Shown here one piece after another: positions 1 to 10,695 of a stretch of 24,533 nucleotides of DNA. The stretch spans positions 1,196,286 to 1,220,818 of the forward strand of contig MU006097.1 of assembly GCA_010093705.1 (NCBI GenBank), read 5' to 3'. The position numbers and the translations under genes are program-made. The notes beneath the pieces were generated by a model that was given only the letters and a program-made list of their open reading frames with translations, had not been told where the DNA came from and did not search any database. The DNA comes from Patellaria atrata CBS 101060. Its lineage: Eukaryota; Ascomycota; Dothideomycetes; Patellariales; Patellariaceae. The stretch's first letter is position 1. Every line of letters starts with the position of its first letter.

Positions 1-94
1 CCTCAATTGGAGTCATATTGGTGGTGGTGGAGTAAAAAGTAGTCCTTATTATTCTCCGGATACGTGTATTTTGACAACTAAATTTTGGTGGGCG

Positions 95-128
95 ACCGTG
101 CACGCTCTGAAACCGTGCACGGCCTGAA
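95..128. repeat. Tandem pair of 17-bp repeats (transposon-end-like)
   Basis: Two adjacent 17-bp units (95-111 and 112-128) share the core ACCGTGCACG and end in CTGAA; they differ at two positions. The layout matches the pair at 304-337 and the pair at the transposon end at 23192, so this is probably a relic transposon terminus. No transposase reading frame survives next to it. Confidence 0.5.
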
Positions 129-303
129 CAAGACCCTTACGGCGCTGTGGGAACTGCGAAGGGACTGGACATAACGCTCGAACATGTAAAAAGGATTTAG
201 AAGAGACTTCTAAATCCGATACGAGTACAGGTTACGCAGGTTCTCTATTTGATAGCGATTAATTTAATGTTCTCTACAACAAGTTGTTCGTGCCAAGAAA
301 TTC

Positions 304-337
304 TGCGACACTCGGTGGTGTGCGACACTCGGTGGTG
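304..337. repeat. Perfect tandem pair of 17-bp repeats
   Basis: Two identical 17-bp copies (304-320 and 321-337) of TGCGACACTCGGTGGTG lie next to each other. Read on the minus strand they begin CACCACCGAGTG, resembling a terminal array that points inward toward lower coordinates. The sequence differs from the 23192 pair but unit length and copy number are the same. Probable end of a decayed DNA transposon. Confidence 0.5.
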
Positions 338-517
338 CTTTACGTTAAAGCAAGAACACTGAAAGGCTGCGAAAAGAGAAGCACATCGCGCTCAAACAGG
401 CGAACACTAAGACAACAGGTACCGAAACTTTCTCCTCACCCCCAGTAGTCACAAACTCAACTGAGGGAAAGCCCCCCAAACCATAGGTTTGTATTGGGAG
501 TGCTGGCGCATTCATTT

Positions 518-801
518 GGGAAAGTATACGGACACTTCAAAACGTACTTTTAGACCCGAGCTAACTGTAGGACTACTGTATGCCCCAGCGGAGCTACCTA
601 TGGCAGGAATCCCAGTACGGGTAATACCTTACGTGTTCTACAACAAAATATAATATCGCGTTAAGTAAAATATAGTATTTTAGTATAGAATAATGTATTG
701 TCCGTATGGGGATTCCTGCTAGATAGCTCATCTGGGCATACAGTAGTCCTATAGTTAGCTCGGGTCTAAAAGTACGTTTTGAAGTGTCCGTATCCTTTCC
801 C
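518..801. mobile_element. Fold-back MITE with ~100-bp inverted repeats
   Basis: A left arm (about 518-626) is repeated in inverted orientation as a right arm (about 696-801) with only scattered mismatches. Both arms start GGGAAAG, then share CGGACACTTCAAAACGTAC and TTTTAGACCCGAGCTAACT. The spacer is AT-rich and has no open frame. The element is flanked by the direct repeat CATTT at 513-517 and 802-806, the expected sign of a 5-bp target-site duplication. At 284 bp it must be mobilised in trans. I do not recognise the family. Confidence 0.75.
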
Positions 802-1016
802 CATTTATGGTGGATATTTCTTACAGAATTAGGACGTGTGACTTTTTGAAACAGGTAGAAATATAGGAAGGGTTTAGTAGAGTAATAATAGTATCATTTC
901 TATCTGATGTTTACCTATGGTAGGTCTTCATGACCCTCTAACCAGCAGAACATCCTGAGGCCCTAGTTCAATATCTCATTTATGCCTATTCAAAAAATAT
1001 GTTAACTCATATACTA

Positions 1017-1601
1017 CTACACTATGGCAGCAACCACGCCGACAGCTGCAACGAACGCCCCGGCCATAGTTCTTTGATTTGCCGCTCCCGATGATGTGGG
1101 GGCTGACGCATCTCCCGTCTGTGTCTCTGCTGCCTGCAGCTTCTCTAGACCTTCTGAGATAGTGACTGGCAAATAAGTGATATCAGAACGTTCGAGCTGG
1201 GTCGAAGTGAGTGTTGGGAACGATGCCTGCACCGTTGGAGGAATGTCGCCACCTATACTTGCTGTACAGAAAGCATCGGTCGTGCCAGTTAGATCGCAGT
1301 GGACAGATGTTGTGATAGTGGCGGCATCGGCAACGACGATAGCGCCAACGCTTTCGAAGACAGATGGACCTTGAGTGACGGTGAAGGGCTCAGGAAATCC
1401 GCATGCGATATCATCAGAGGGGTCGATTGCAGTAGCAGTAGAGCTATCACATGAAACAGCGTAGGTCGTGGCTGTGGAATCGACGTCTACGATCGAACCG
1501 ACTAGTGGTTGAGGGTCTGCCAGTATCATGAAGATCTGTTGTGTGACTGTAGATTGAGCAGCTACGGATGTTGCTAGGATGATTGTAACGAAGGAAATCA
1601 T
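1017..1601 (-). CDS. Small secreted GPI-anchored protein
   Basis: A single-exon 194-residue protein. Residues 1-16 (MISFVTIILATSVAAQ) form a signal peptide with an AxAQ-type cleavage site. The body is rich in Ser, Thr, Ala and Val and has four cysteines (C51, C67, C102, C112) that could form two disulphides. A Thr/Ser/Gly/Ala-rich segment near 160-176 precedes a hydrophobic C-terminal tail (about 179-194, no charged residues). That is the usual layout of a GPI-attachment signal with an omega site near SSGAAN. It should reach the plasma membrane or cell wall. I recognise no catalytic domain; fungi carry many such small extracellular proteins. A TATA-like TTATAAG on the minus strand near 1723-1730 lies about 125 bp upstream of the ATG. 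Confidence 0.75.
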   Translation of the reverse strand: MISFVTIILATSVAAQSTVTQQIFMILADPQPLVGSIVDVDSTATTYAVSCDSSTATAIDPSDDIACGFPEPFTVTQGPSVFESVGAIVVADAATITTSVHCDLTGTTDAFCTASIGGDIPPTVQASFPTLTSTQLERSDITYLPVTISEGLEKLQAAETQTGDASAPTSSGAANQRTMAGAFVAAVGVVAAIV

Positions 1602-2500
1602 TTTAGAGGCTACCAGAGTTTCTCTAAGAGTTTGAATTAAGAGTACGAATACAGACTATTGAATGGATAGAAATTGTAAGGTTATGAATAAGGTGAAAAC
1701 GAAATTGCGCGGGTGGTTTCTTTGCTTATAAGGCAGCTAGTGAATGTTGACCCCTTTTTATTTCAGTCTTGGCAGGGTTTGGAACATCAACGGTCGCAGG
1801 TCTGGGTACCAGATCTTGTATCTCTTGAACCTGAACCTTATAACACAAAAAGAATATATCTCTTTGAGGATTGCATTTGAAAGTGAAATGTTATTGATAT
1901 TTCAAGTTGTACCTTGGCATTTCAAATGCTACTAAAAGACCGGCTCCAGCAAGCATAGTAATTTGACTGTTCCCAGTATCTGAGATAACTATCCTGAGCA
2001 TCTTCAACTTCAATCCATACTTTGACTTACGGGCCTAGGGATCTGCCTTCTGCGTGTATAAGCATGTTTTTGGACGTCTGAGTTAACAAATATCTCTTCA
2101 ATAGCCTCGAAAAGACACTCGACACCTCTTTACTCACCCCCCTTTCCAGAGTTGAAAAAAGTCTTTTTCTTAACTATTAAACAATCCTACTTGCTAGCAT
2201 TTCCTTTCTATAGTTTTTCAAGGTAGACTCAACTGGCATAGCTGGTTTCAAGATCATGGAATTATTTCACGTAGAACCGTGCTAGCTGCACTACGAGAAA
2301 AATGAAGACCTATGTTATACTTGATTCACTAAGACTTCTGTAAATATTAGCCTTTCACGTACCATTTCATGGATCACTGCCTCTCTATTGAACCTGAATG
2401 AAGGTATATGTACAGTGCAATACCGATCTCCACCACGATCAGCTTTAAAGGTGCTTAAAGTGTTTTCTTAAGCAAACACTATCCTTCAATCCTAGGAGGT
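1602..2500. other. Intergenic; 5' flank of the GPI protein and 3' flank of SLX8
   Basis: About 900 bp with no supported gene. A 63-codon plus-strand frame at 1744-1935 has no motif and no splice context and is taken as chance. Otherwise the stretch is AT-rich non-coding sequence. Confidence 0.5.
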
Positions 2501-3489
2501 TCAAGGGTCTCCCGGAGTTCTACTTTTGCGAGGTTGTGAAGCAAGACCTTTTTTCATGAGCAATGGTATGATATCGCCAGCTTTAGTCCTAGAGAGATTT
2601 TTCCGACAAACGGGGCACTGCGAACGTTTTGCTTCACCAGCCACGGCTCGGTTCTCACCAGCAATGAGAGACTCCATGATACACGTATGGCAGAATAAGT
2701 GTCCTAACTGATGTGAGCTACCAGTAGTTTGAAAAGGGTGGGAGAGAAGAACTTACCACATGATGTCGCGGTAAGATCAGTAGGATTATCTAGGCATATG
2801 ACGCAGGTCAAGGTCGATAGCCGTATTGGTTTGTTACTCGCCTCCTGCTGCGCCTTTATTTGGTCTGCTCGCTGCTTCTGTATAGCTAGTGAATCTTGAT
2901 CTTCCACTAGGTCTACCCTTTCCACCTCCTCGGGGGCTTGACCTAGGGATATGTGCTCGCCTGTGGAGAGTTTCTGCCGTTTAATCGAAGGACGGGGCAT
3001 ATTGTTGGTAGCCGATGAAACAAGGGGATCGGGTCTTGTCAAAGGTTGACTAGAGTGGAAGATTGTGGGACTTGTATATTCTTCGGTGAGGTCGACAAAA
3101 CCAGCTTGATGAGTACTGGTATTTCTCGATGGCATGATATCGGGAAAAGCGGAGGAAAATGATGGGAGCGTTATGTCAGTGTTATTGTTGTAGCTAGTAT
3201 ACCATGGACTTTCAAACTCGGGATGCCGATATGACGTCGTTTGTTCTATGTTTGTGGTGCTGGAGGTACGAGGAAAGCGTAGATCAAGCGTTCGACGGGG
3301 AAGATGTGAGGGGGCGTGAGAGGGTGACTGTATGTTCTGTGCTGTGACAGGTGAAGAATCTAAGGTGAATTCGGAGAAGACGTCGTAGTCTGAATCGTTC
3401 TCCAGGACACCATTGTTACGAGGAGAGCTGCTGCTGTTAATGTGGTATACCTCGGGTTCGTGGCGTGTATGAGGTTGGGAGTCGGACAT
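2501..3489 (-). CDS. SLX8: SLX8-like SUMO-targeted ubiquitin E3 ligase (RING)
   Basis: Two exons on the minus strand, 3489-2757 and 2703-2501, with a 53-bp intron (GTAAGT...TTAG), give 311 residues. The C-terminal RING finger reads CVIC (229-232), then C244, H246, C249, C252 and CPVC (274-277), a complete C3HC4 zinc ligand set; the intron splits it just after C244. The long N-terminal region is disordered and holds two SUMO-interacting-type motifs, FVDLTEEY (131-138) and VDLVEDQD (192-199). Tandem SIMs plus a C-terminal RING define the STUbL family (yeast Slx5-Slx8, fission yeast Rnf4-like), which ubiquitinates SUMOylated nuclear proteins in genome maintenance. Assignment to SLX8 rests on architecture; another RING protein with SIMs is possible. 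It is divergent from MIP1 over a 358-bp promoter. Confidence 0.8.
2704..2756 (-). other. Intron of the SLX8-like gene
   Basis: GTAAGT donor and TTAG acceptor, 53 bp. Removing it restores the RING core: Cys-Gly-His-Leu-Phe-Cys is read across the junction. Without splicing the RING is broken and the frame stops after 16 extra residues. Confidence 0.88.
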
Positions 3490-3847
3490 AGCGGGAGACC
3501 AGGCTATTGCCGCTGCATATGGAGATTTACGATAATGAGCACTGGTATTGTACAGTCAATGTTGGGGCGAGGACATAAAAATTGATATTGATTCTGCGCT
3601 GAAAGTGTAACAAAAGAAACTATATACTCGTCCGGTCCATGTGTAACATTTAACTTTTGTATGAGATGCGAAGCGATAGGATGCCCAGCGGTACAGTACC
3701 AGCAAGAGGATAATTCCACTTCACGTGACTTCGTAACGTACTATACCATGACGCGCAACGATATGACTCCACCTCGACTCTCATCTGTTCCGAATTCATT
3801 TCTTCTTATACCGCTGTGTATACCATGATACTACTACTAGTGAGAAT
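3490..3847. promoter_or_regulatory. Divergent promoter between SLX8 and MIP1, with TCACGTGA
   Basis: The 358 bp between the two start codons must hold both promoters. The perfect 8-bp palindrome TCACGTGA at 3721-3728 is a classic bHLH (CACGTG) site, nearly central between the genes. No clear TATA box is seen for either gene. Confidence 0.5.
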
Positions 3848-6800
3848 ATGCGCCTTAACTCTAACCTAATCTTTTTTGCCAGAAGAGTAGCTCCAACCTG
3901 CACCAGGAAGAATTGCCTCTCAAACGTTACCCCTATCGTTCATCCACCACAGCGATGTAGTTCGACAACCACCTCTCAAAGGAATGAGGGGAGTAAGCAA
4001 CTATCTGGTACATTATATCCTGTTCTCGAATTTCTCAATAATTAATCTAATGTAGTCCCGTCGCAATCGCGATTCAACGAGATTGGAGTGCAACAGTTAA
4101 GCACTCATGTTCATCCCCAAATTTTTCCTGGCAAATCAACTCTTCCTCCCACCGAACTAGTTCAGTTGTCAAAAGACCACCTGATGCGCCATGACCTGTT
4201 CGGTAAGAATACAGATACGACACCGCCCGTTGCATTCGACCTACCCACACTACAAGGTGCAACACTTGACGAACATTTCTACAAGCTCGGTATGGACTCT
4301 GCGGAACCATATCTGTCCCAGGCCAAGAAATTTGCCAGAGCAAATGCTCCGCCTAGACCTCGTAAATGGGTAACAAGAAGTGGCTGGACCAAGTATTATC
4401 AAGATGGGACATCTGAGCCAGTGGATGCGCCTAATGAAGCGATGTTGACGTTTGATACTGAAGTTATGTGGAAGGAGACATCCTTCGCATGCATGGCATG
4501 TGCTGTAAGCCCTACATCATGGTATGCTTGGATATCGCCTTGGCTACTGGAAGAATCCGAGACGGACCGCCATTTAATCCCGCTCGGGGATCCTTCTCAA
4601 CCACGGGTTATTGTTGGTCATAATGTGGGGTATGATAGAGCTCGAATTTCTGAAGAATATGATTTGCAACAGTCAAAGAACAACTTTCTGGACACAATGT
4701 CCTTACACGTGGCTGTGAATGGGATGTGTTCTAGGCAGCGCCCAAGATGGATAAAACATCGGAAAGATAGGGAGCTGAGAGATAAGATTGCCAGTTCGGA
4801 TGATAGTGCCGATTTAAACGCGCTTTTAGAGGCAGGCAAACTCACAGACGAAGAGGAGGAGTTGTGGGTTGGACGGAGTTCCGTGAATTCTCTACGGGAT
4901 GTTGCTCAGTTTCATTGCGGAATAACCATTGACAAGGCTCGTAGGGAGTATTTTGGTGAATTAGACAGGGCTGGGATTCGGGAAAGATTAGACGAGCTGT
5001 TGGACTATTGTGCTGCAGACGTGGATATCACCCATAAAATCTTCAAGAAGGTCTTTCCCAACTTTCTGGAAACATGTCCACATCCGGTCAGTTTTGCAGC
5101 GTTACGGCATCTAGCTGCGGAGATTCTACCTACCAATTCTTCATGGGATGCATACATTGCCAATGCAGAAGCTACTTACCACAAGCTCTCAGGTGATGTT
5201 GAACAGCGATTGATCAATCTTGCTGAAAAAGCATTGGAGATCAAGGATCAACCAATGAAATATAAATCAGATCCATGGCTTAATCAACTCGATTGGTCTG
5301 GACAAGAAATCAAAATGGTCAAGGGAAAGAAGAAAAATGATCCCCCAAGGCCAGCAGCTAGGCAGAAAAAGCCCGGAATGCCAAAATGGTACAAAGACCT
5401 ATTCCCAACCTCAAGTGGGCCTATCAACCTCACGGTACGGACGAGGATCGCACCTATTTTATTGCGACTCTCTTGGGATGGTTTCCCTCTGGTATGGTCA
5501 GACAAGCATGGATGGACATTCAAAGTTCCTCTAAGCAAGGTGACAGAATATAATGAGAATGCCCTGGTTGAATGCGACCTGTCAGAGGAGGAGAACCTTA
5601 TTCTGAGAGATGATAGGTCAAACAGGTATTTTAAGCTACCTCATAAAGACGGGCCTACCGCACGTTGCGCCACTCCATTAGCTAAGAGCTACCTCACCTA
5701 CTTCGAAAAGGGAACACTCTCCTCGGAGTATTCATATGCCAAAGAAGCATTGGAGATGAACGCATCATGCTCGTATTGGATTAGTGCAAGAGATAGGATC
5801 ATGTCCCAATTGGTCGTTTATGATGAGTCTAGATATGAGGGAACCCAAAGTGATAAGATCGGATATATTCTGCCACAGGTCATTCCTATGGGTACAGTGA
5901 CGAGAAGAGCAGTTGAGAACACGTGGCTTACGGCTAGTAATGCGAAGTCTACTCGGGTTGGATCAGAGCTGAAATCTATGATCAAGGCACCACCAGGTTT
6001 CTGCTTTGTCGGAGCAGATGTCGATTCACAGGAATTATGGATCGCTAGTCTTATTGGAGATGCTCAATTCAAACTTCATGGTGGTAACGCGATCGGTTTT
6101 ATGACATTAGAGGGCATAAAAGCTGCTGGTACAGATTTACACTCCCGGACAGCCAAGATCTTAGGTATATCAAGAAATGATGCAAAGGTTTTCAACTATG
6201 GAAGAATATATGGTGCCGGAGTCAAATTCGCCTCAGCGTTATTGAGGCAGTTCAATCCAAATCTTTCGGAAGCCGAAACGACGGCTATTGCATCAAATTT
6301 ATACGTGGAGACTAAAGGCAAGAAAACTACGAGGAAGGCGCTCCATGATCGACCATTTTGGCGTGGGGGTACAGAATCGTTCGTGTTCAATAGATTAGAA
6401 GAATTTGCAGAGCAAGAACATCCTCGTACCCCTGTCCTTGGGGCAGGTATTACGGAAGCTCTGAAGCGTCGATTCATCAGTAAGGGCGCATTCATGACAT
6501 CAAGAATCAACTGGGCCATCCAGTCTTCAGGCGTAGATTACCTCCATCTCCTGATAGTGTCTATGGAATATTTGTGTAAGAGATTCAATATCGAAGCTAG
6601 ATTAGCAATCACCGTTCACGACGAGATTCGGTATCTAGTAAAAGAGGAGGACAAATATAGAGCGGCGATGGCTCTTCAAGTAGCAAATGTATGGACAAGA
6701 GCTATGTTCAGTCAACAGGTGGGTATCGATGATTTACCACAAAGCTGCGCATATTTTTCCGCCGTTGATATCGACCACGTCTTGAGGAAAGAAGTTGATA

Positions 6801-7270
6801 TGGATTGTGTGACTCCTTCACACCCTAACAAGATTCCACCGGGAGAGAGTCTCGATATTGTGCAACTCCTTGACAAAGGCAAAGCGGCTTTGTTAGACTC
6901 AACGATCATACCAAAAGAGATACCTAATGTAGATCAATACCCATACACTTTCCGTCAAACAGTCATCTCTACGCTTGATGGAAAATCGCCTGACTTGAAT
7001 TTCCTGAAGGCACAGATATCAATTGACGATAAGGAGCTGAGGGAAATTATAAAGGAAGTACGTCCACCAGTACCCAGGAAATCACGCACTCCTCTTAGGA
7101 ACCCTTCTGAACCGTTACGACCACATAATCATCCTCAGGGTGCCAATTTGTTACCTGTTGAGGAAGATTGGAATCGCACCAAGTTCTTCAGAGATTGGGA
7201 AGCTAGTAAGCAATTCCATGGATGGCAGCTGAGTAACCAAGCCATGCGAGCAAGACCTTACGGAATATGA
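3848..7270 (+). CDS. MIP1: Mitochondrial DNA polymerase gamma catalytic subunit
   Basis: Exons 3848-3992 and 4056-7270 (63-bp intron, GTAAGC...GTAG) give 1119 residues, normal for fungal Mip1. The N-terminus is basic and hydroxylated with no acidic residue in its first 40, as for a mitochondrial presequence. The 3'-5' proofreading domain shows Exo I TFDTEV (D182, E184), Exo II VGHNVGYDRAR (around 236-245) and Exo III YCAADVD (around 367-372). After a spacer come the family-A polymerase motifs: A, VGADVDSQEL (D703); B, RNDAKVFNYGRIYGAG (755-770); C, TVHDEIRY (H903, D904, E905). All catalytic residues are present, so both activities should be intact. A tail of about 150 residues follows the polymerase core. 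It replicates mitochondrial DNA. The first exon is needed to supply the presequence; the long exon alone has no proper ATG at its beginning. Confidence 0.95.
3993..4055 (+). other. Intron of MIP1
   Basis: 63-bp intron with donor GTAAGC and acceptor TGTAG; CTAAT just before the acceptor is the likely branch site. It splits an Ile codon (A|TC) and joins the presequence to the conserved segment RFNEIGVQQLS. Confidence 0.85.
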
Positions 7271-7967
7271 AGGATCTTTTGTCATCGGTATTTTCCACCT
7301 GTGTTGCACTATATAGTTCTATGCATAACGAGGCGTTTATATCTAGAGGATTCGAGTGTGTTGTAAGGGAATTGACCACGGATGTTTGTAAAACAGAGGT
7401 AATAGGCTAAAGGATTGCCTTGGTTACTGAATCACATAAACATTCTACTTTGTACCTTACAGTAAAACCTTTCTGCTGTATTGTAGATAGTTACAATATT
7501 TCCATAATGAACTTTGTCGAGAAAGCCTCGAGAGTCTACCCGTACCTCTGTACTTCGTCCCTAACCTCATCAAGGGGGTAACTGGGGTCTGCCCCGGAAA
7601 CGTCGGATCACAACTCTTAAAATAACAATGTGGCTTGTACCCGCAAGAAGCACCTCAATAGGAAATATTTGCTATCAAGGATTTATACTGTATGTCCAAA
7701 GATTTAATAAATAATCGAACTATCGGTGGTGCGAATACCCAAATTCTCCCATCGTGGCTTAATCATCAAGATTGAGGTGTTGGTAGTAGGGAAATTCTCT
7801 TTTTCGGTCCGGCGCGGGATCATTAATCTTATTGTACCTACCTTTGATTTTACGGATTTATATTCATGACATCTCCTCTACTCAACATTTAAGCTGCAAC
7901 ACTACTACAACGAAGAAGCATACTCACATATACTCAGTCCCTCCAGTCTTCACATTGTAGCATTAAC
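7271..7967. other. Intergenic: MIP1 3' flank and LAG1 promoter
   Basis: 697 bp with no supported gene or RNA. The part before 7968 is pyrimidine-rich and has several CACTACTAC/CTCACAT stretches, common in fungal 5' leaders. No clear TATA box. Confidence 0.5.
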
Positions 7968-9584
7968 ATGTCAGAGTCAGGCATAGAGCCGTTTCCCCTA
8001 ATCACACCTGCTCACACCATCATCCGCACTGAGTCTAAACAGAATGGCAGCACGCGACAGCGACGGAAATCTAGTGGTTTAGGAGGAGACCCTAGAGGCG
8101 ATACAGCGGTTAATGCGCTGGCGACGTTATCAGATCGGACGCCGCCATTGACTCCTACAATTGTACGTTCCGATTCTTCCTTTCCGCTACTCAATGCTCC
8201 CATCTATTAGGCCATTCGCTCATTGCAATTACTAGTCACGGAGTCCAGAGAAGGGTACACGCCGATCCAAACGCCGCAAAGTCAAGACATTCTTTCGCAG
8301 GTGGAAAGCGACTTCACTCCGCCATACCTGGCTCAACCCGCTACTGCTATGTCTTTTGATTGTCTCGCTATATCTTCTGAATCCAAGCCCGTCGAATCCG
8401 CTCCACGCGGCATTATTCCTTTCATATCCGTTGCCTAAACCCGAAAACGCCTCTCTAGATACACCCACATACTATGGTAAAGGGGGGAAAGACTTTGCCT
8501 TCGTGGCATTCTATACTATCTTCCTCTCCTTTACGCGCGAATTCCTCATGCAGCGCATCATTCGTCCTATCGCTATTCGCGCCGGTATGAAGAGTCGAGC
8601 AAGGCAATCACGTTTTATGGAACAGTTCTACACGGCCCTATATTTTGGTATATTTGGTCCTTTCGGCGTATATGTGATGAGTAGGTCTCCGGTATGGTAT
8701 TTCAACACCGTGGGCATGTACGATGGATTTCCCCACAGGACGCATGAAGGGATATTCAAGGCCTATTATTTGCTACAAGCAGCCTACTGGAGCCAACAAG
8801 CAATTGTTCTTATACTCATGCTTGAGAAACCGCGGAAAGATTTTAAAGAGCTGGTCGCACATCACATCATCACGATCGCACTTATCTGGTGTTCCTATCG
8901 ATTTCACTTCACATACATGGGTTTAGCAGTCTATATAACACACGATATCTCAGACTTTTTTCTAGCTGTACGTTCTCTTCATCCAATTACGATCTTCGAT
9001 GGGATATATGTGGATATCGTTGCTAACTATCGTTCTAGACATCGAAACTTCTCAACTACGTCGATGCCCCCATTGTAGGACCATACTACTTTGCCTTCAT
9101 GTTGGTTTGGACGTATCTCCGACATTATCTAAACATTCGCATCTTAATCTCCTTATTCACTGAATTCAGCACCATCGGGCCTTTTGAGCTCAATTGGGAT
9201 ACACAGCAGTACAAATGTTGGATCTCGCAGTACATCACCTTCGCTCTATTGGCTAGCTTACAGGCCGTCAATTTGTTCTGGCTCTTCCTGATTTTTCGCA
9301 TCGCGTACCGTTTTGTGAAGAGCTGGGGCGAGGTAATTGAAGATGAGCGAAGCGAGTATGAGGGGAGTGAAGATGAACTGGAAATAGATAAAGAGGCGAT
9401 ACCGAATGGGGTGACCAAGAGAGACCCTGTAGTTGTGATAGAAACGAGTAAGGCGAAGAATAAGAAGGCTATCAACGGGAGTGCCTCACATCCCGTACCA
9501 CAAGTCGTGATAAATGGCGAACCTGTGGATGTGGATAGTCCGGCGGCTCACACGAGGTCTAAGGACAAAAAGAAAAATAGATAG
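7968..9584 (+). CDS. LAG1: Ceramide synthase (Lag1/Lac1 family, TLC domain)
   Basis: Three exons, 7968-8162, 8236-8967 and 9039-9584, give 490 residues. The enzyme acylates sphingoid bases with fatty acyl-CoA to make (dihydro)ceramide in the ER membrane. The N-terminus is polar with RQRRKSSGLGG; a basic stretch around 70-90 leads into the first membrane helix (LLLCLLIVSLYLLNP, around 97-111). The TLC domain carries the Lag motif: the diagnostic pair HH (274-275) in ELVAHHIITIALIW, then SYRFHFTYMGLAVYITHDISDFFLA with H301 and D302. The tail after the last helix is acidic (SEYEGSEDELEID), resembling the CK2-phosphorylated tails of yeast Lag1/Lac1, and ends in KKNR, a KKxx-type ER-retrieval signal. 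Fungi often have two ceramide synthases; which class this is cannot be told from sequence alone. Confidence 0.93.
8163..8235 (+). other. Intron 1 of LAG1
   Basis: 73 bp, GTACGT donor, CTAG acceptor, CTCAT as possible branch site. Phase 0; splicing links the N-terminal PPLTPTI to SRSPEKGTRRSKRR and the first membrane helix. Confidence 0.85.
8968..9038 (+). other. Intron 2 of LAG1
   Basis: 71 bp, GTACGT donor, GCTAAC branch site, CTAG acceptor. Phase 0; it joins ISDFFLA to TSKLLNYVDAPIVGP, the conserved continuation of the TLC domain. Confidence 0.9.
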
Positions 9585-10070
9585 AAGGTGGAGATGTTTT
9601 AGAACTGGGTCGGCTCTATTCATTCTCCTCTTGCTCATGAACTCTTCTTGCTAGACAAGGCCGCTGGATAACGGTATATGCGATAACTAACTTAAGTAGA
9701 ATATTGTAATGATGAAAGAAGTTATTTGGGGTAGATACTTGTGATGGTGATTGTACGGCACGGGGATATCATGAGGAAATGAAGTACATCGCATTGGATC
9801 GCTTAGGATCACTTACTCTTGTAATATGCATTAATAGTAAGGTAGTATAATTCTGTCTACAACAAATAAACAATTCATATCCTACAGTTAATCAATTTCT
9901 TCGAGCTCTGGTGACCTTTGTATAAGGTAGTAAGCCGGCGTAGCCGGGATAGATGTACCGCAGAACTACAGCGGAAATATTCCGTACTGTAAGGTAGCCC
10001 ACTGACAACGAGCTTATGGTAACCTACCACTGCCCAACACTCGATTTACAAGCTCTGTTTAAAGCTCAAC
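9585..10070. other. Intergenic between LAG1 and the FAM32A homologue
   Basis: 486 bp, no gene seen. It carries three copies of the short motif AAGGTAG (about 9840, 9926 and 9990), also found near 22640-23110. Confidence 0.45.
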
Positions 10071-10695
10071 ATGCCCGGCTCCGAATACTCTGCGGTATCA
10101 GGGGGCGTCTTGAAACTCAAAGGTGCTGGTATCGAAAAGAAAAGGAAGAAAAAGAAAGTGGGACCTCAAGAGACATCGACCGCACGCGTCGGATCTCCAA
10201 AGGCAGAAAGTGAGATTACCGAATCACCAGAGAAAGAACATAAGACTATGTCAGGCATTCGAGACCATGTGGACGAAATTGACGATTCCATCGGCGATTC
10301 CAAATATGGGAAAGCAGTCGATGGGGCAGCAATCGAGGGGCATAAGCACGAGCATCTAACGGATTCCATGAAGAATGACATAGAACAGACAAAAGGGAAA
10401 ACGGAGGCCGAGAGAAATTACGAAGAGAGAAGGCGTAGACGGGTGAGTTAACCAACAGAACTCACGATTTCTGAAATCTAGGAGCTTGTATGACCATGTT
10501 TTGGTTGACTCAGAAGCAGCTTGAGGAACGTCTTAGGCGCGAGGGTGGAAAGACACATAAGGAGAGAGTTGAAGAGCTGAATAGATACTTATCGAGCCTC
10601 AGTGAGCATCATGATATGTGAGTAATGTGCATTTGCTATGAAGCATAAGGAATCAGATACTGATGAAACGTAGGCCGCGTATTGGACCCGGATAA
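10071..10695 (+). CDS. FAM32A / DUF1754 family protein
   Basis: Three exons, 10071-10442, 10514-10617 and 10674-10695, give 165 residues. The N-terminus has the family signature GGVLKLKGAG followed by the basic run KKRKKKK (a nuclear-localisation-type cluster). The C-terminus has EERLRREGGKTHKERVEEL, NRYLSSLSEHHDM and finally PRIGPG, matching the conserved FAM32A tail (KTHKxRVExxN...LxEHxDxP). Human FAM32A is a spliceosomal factor whose C-terminal tail reaches into the catalytic centre during exon ligation; a similar role here is inference. The middle is charged and disordered. The last seven residues come largely from a 22-nt terminal exon. Family assignment is strong, exact acceptor of intron 1 is not. 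Confidence 0.9.
10443..10513 (+). other. Intron 1 of the FAM32A homologue, triple in-frame acceptor
   Basis: GTGAGT donor. The acceptor region reads CAGAAGCAG, three NAG triplets in a row, all in the same phase. Use of each would give RRRRR-KQLEER, RRRRR-QLEER or RRRRR-LEER. I chose the first CAG; the second fits the family alignment equally well. Confidence 0.75.
10618..10673 (+). other. Intron 2 of the FAM32A homologue
   Basis: 56 bp, donor GTGAGT, acceptor CGTAG. It splits the Met codon (AT|G); splicing adds PRIGPG and the stop. Unspliced, the protein would end right after Asp-Met. Confidence 0.88.

Larger units (their letters stand above)
1..1016. other. Gene-free, transposon-relic region
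   Basis: Apart from the two 17-bp tandem pairs and the MITE, this stretch has no supported gene. About 345-460 could be old transposase sequence, but every frame is interrupted and I make no claim. Confidence 0.5.

Noticed and set aside
1744-1935. 63-codon plus-strand frame
   Set aside because: No motif, no splice signals and biased composition; taken as chance.
4074-4343. 89-codon minus frame overlapping MIP1
   Set aside because: Antisense to the conserved N-terminal region of DNA polymerase gamma.
9125-9475. 116-codon open frame on minus, inside LAG1 exon 3
   Set aside because: It is antisense to a strongly supported coding exon and shows only low-complexity Ser/Leu runs that mirror the acidic tail of LAG1.
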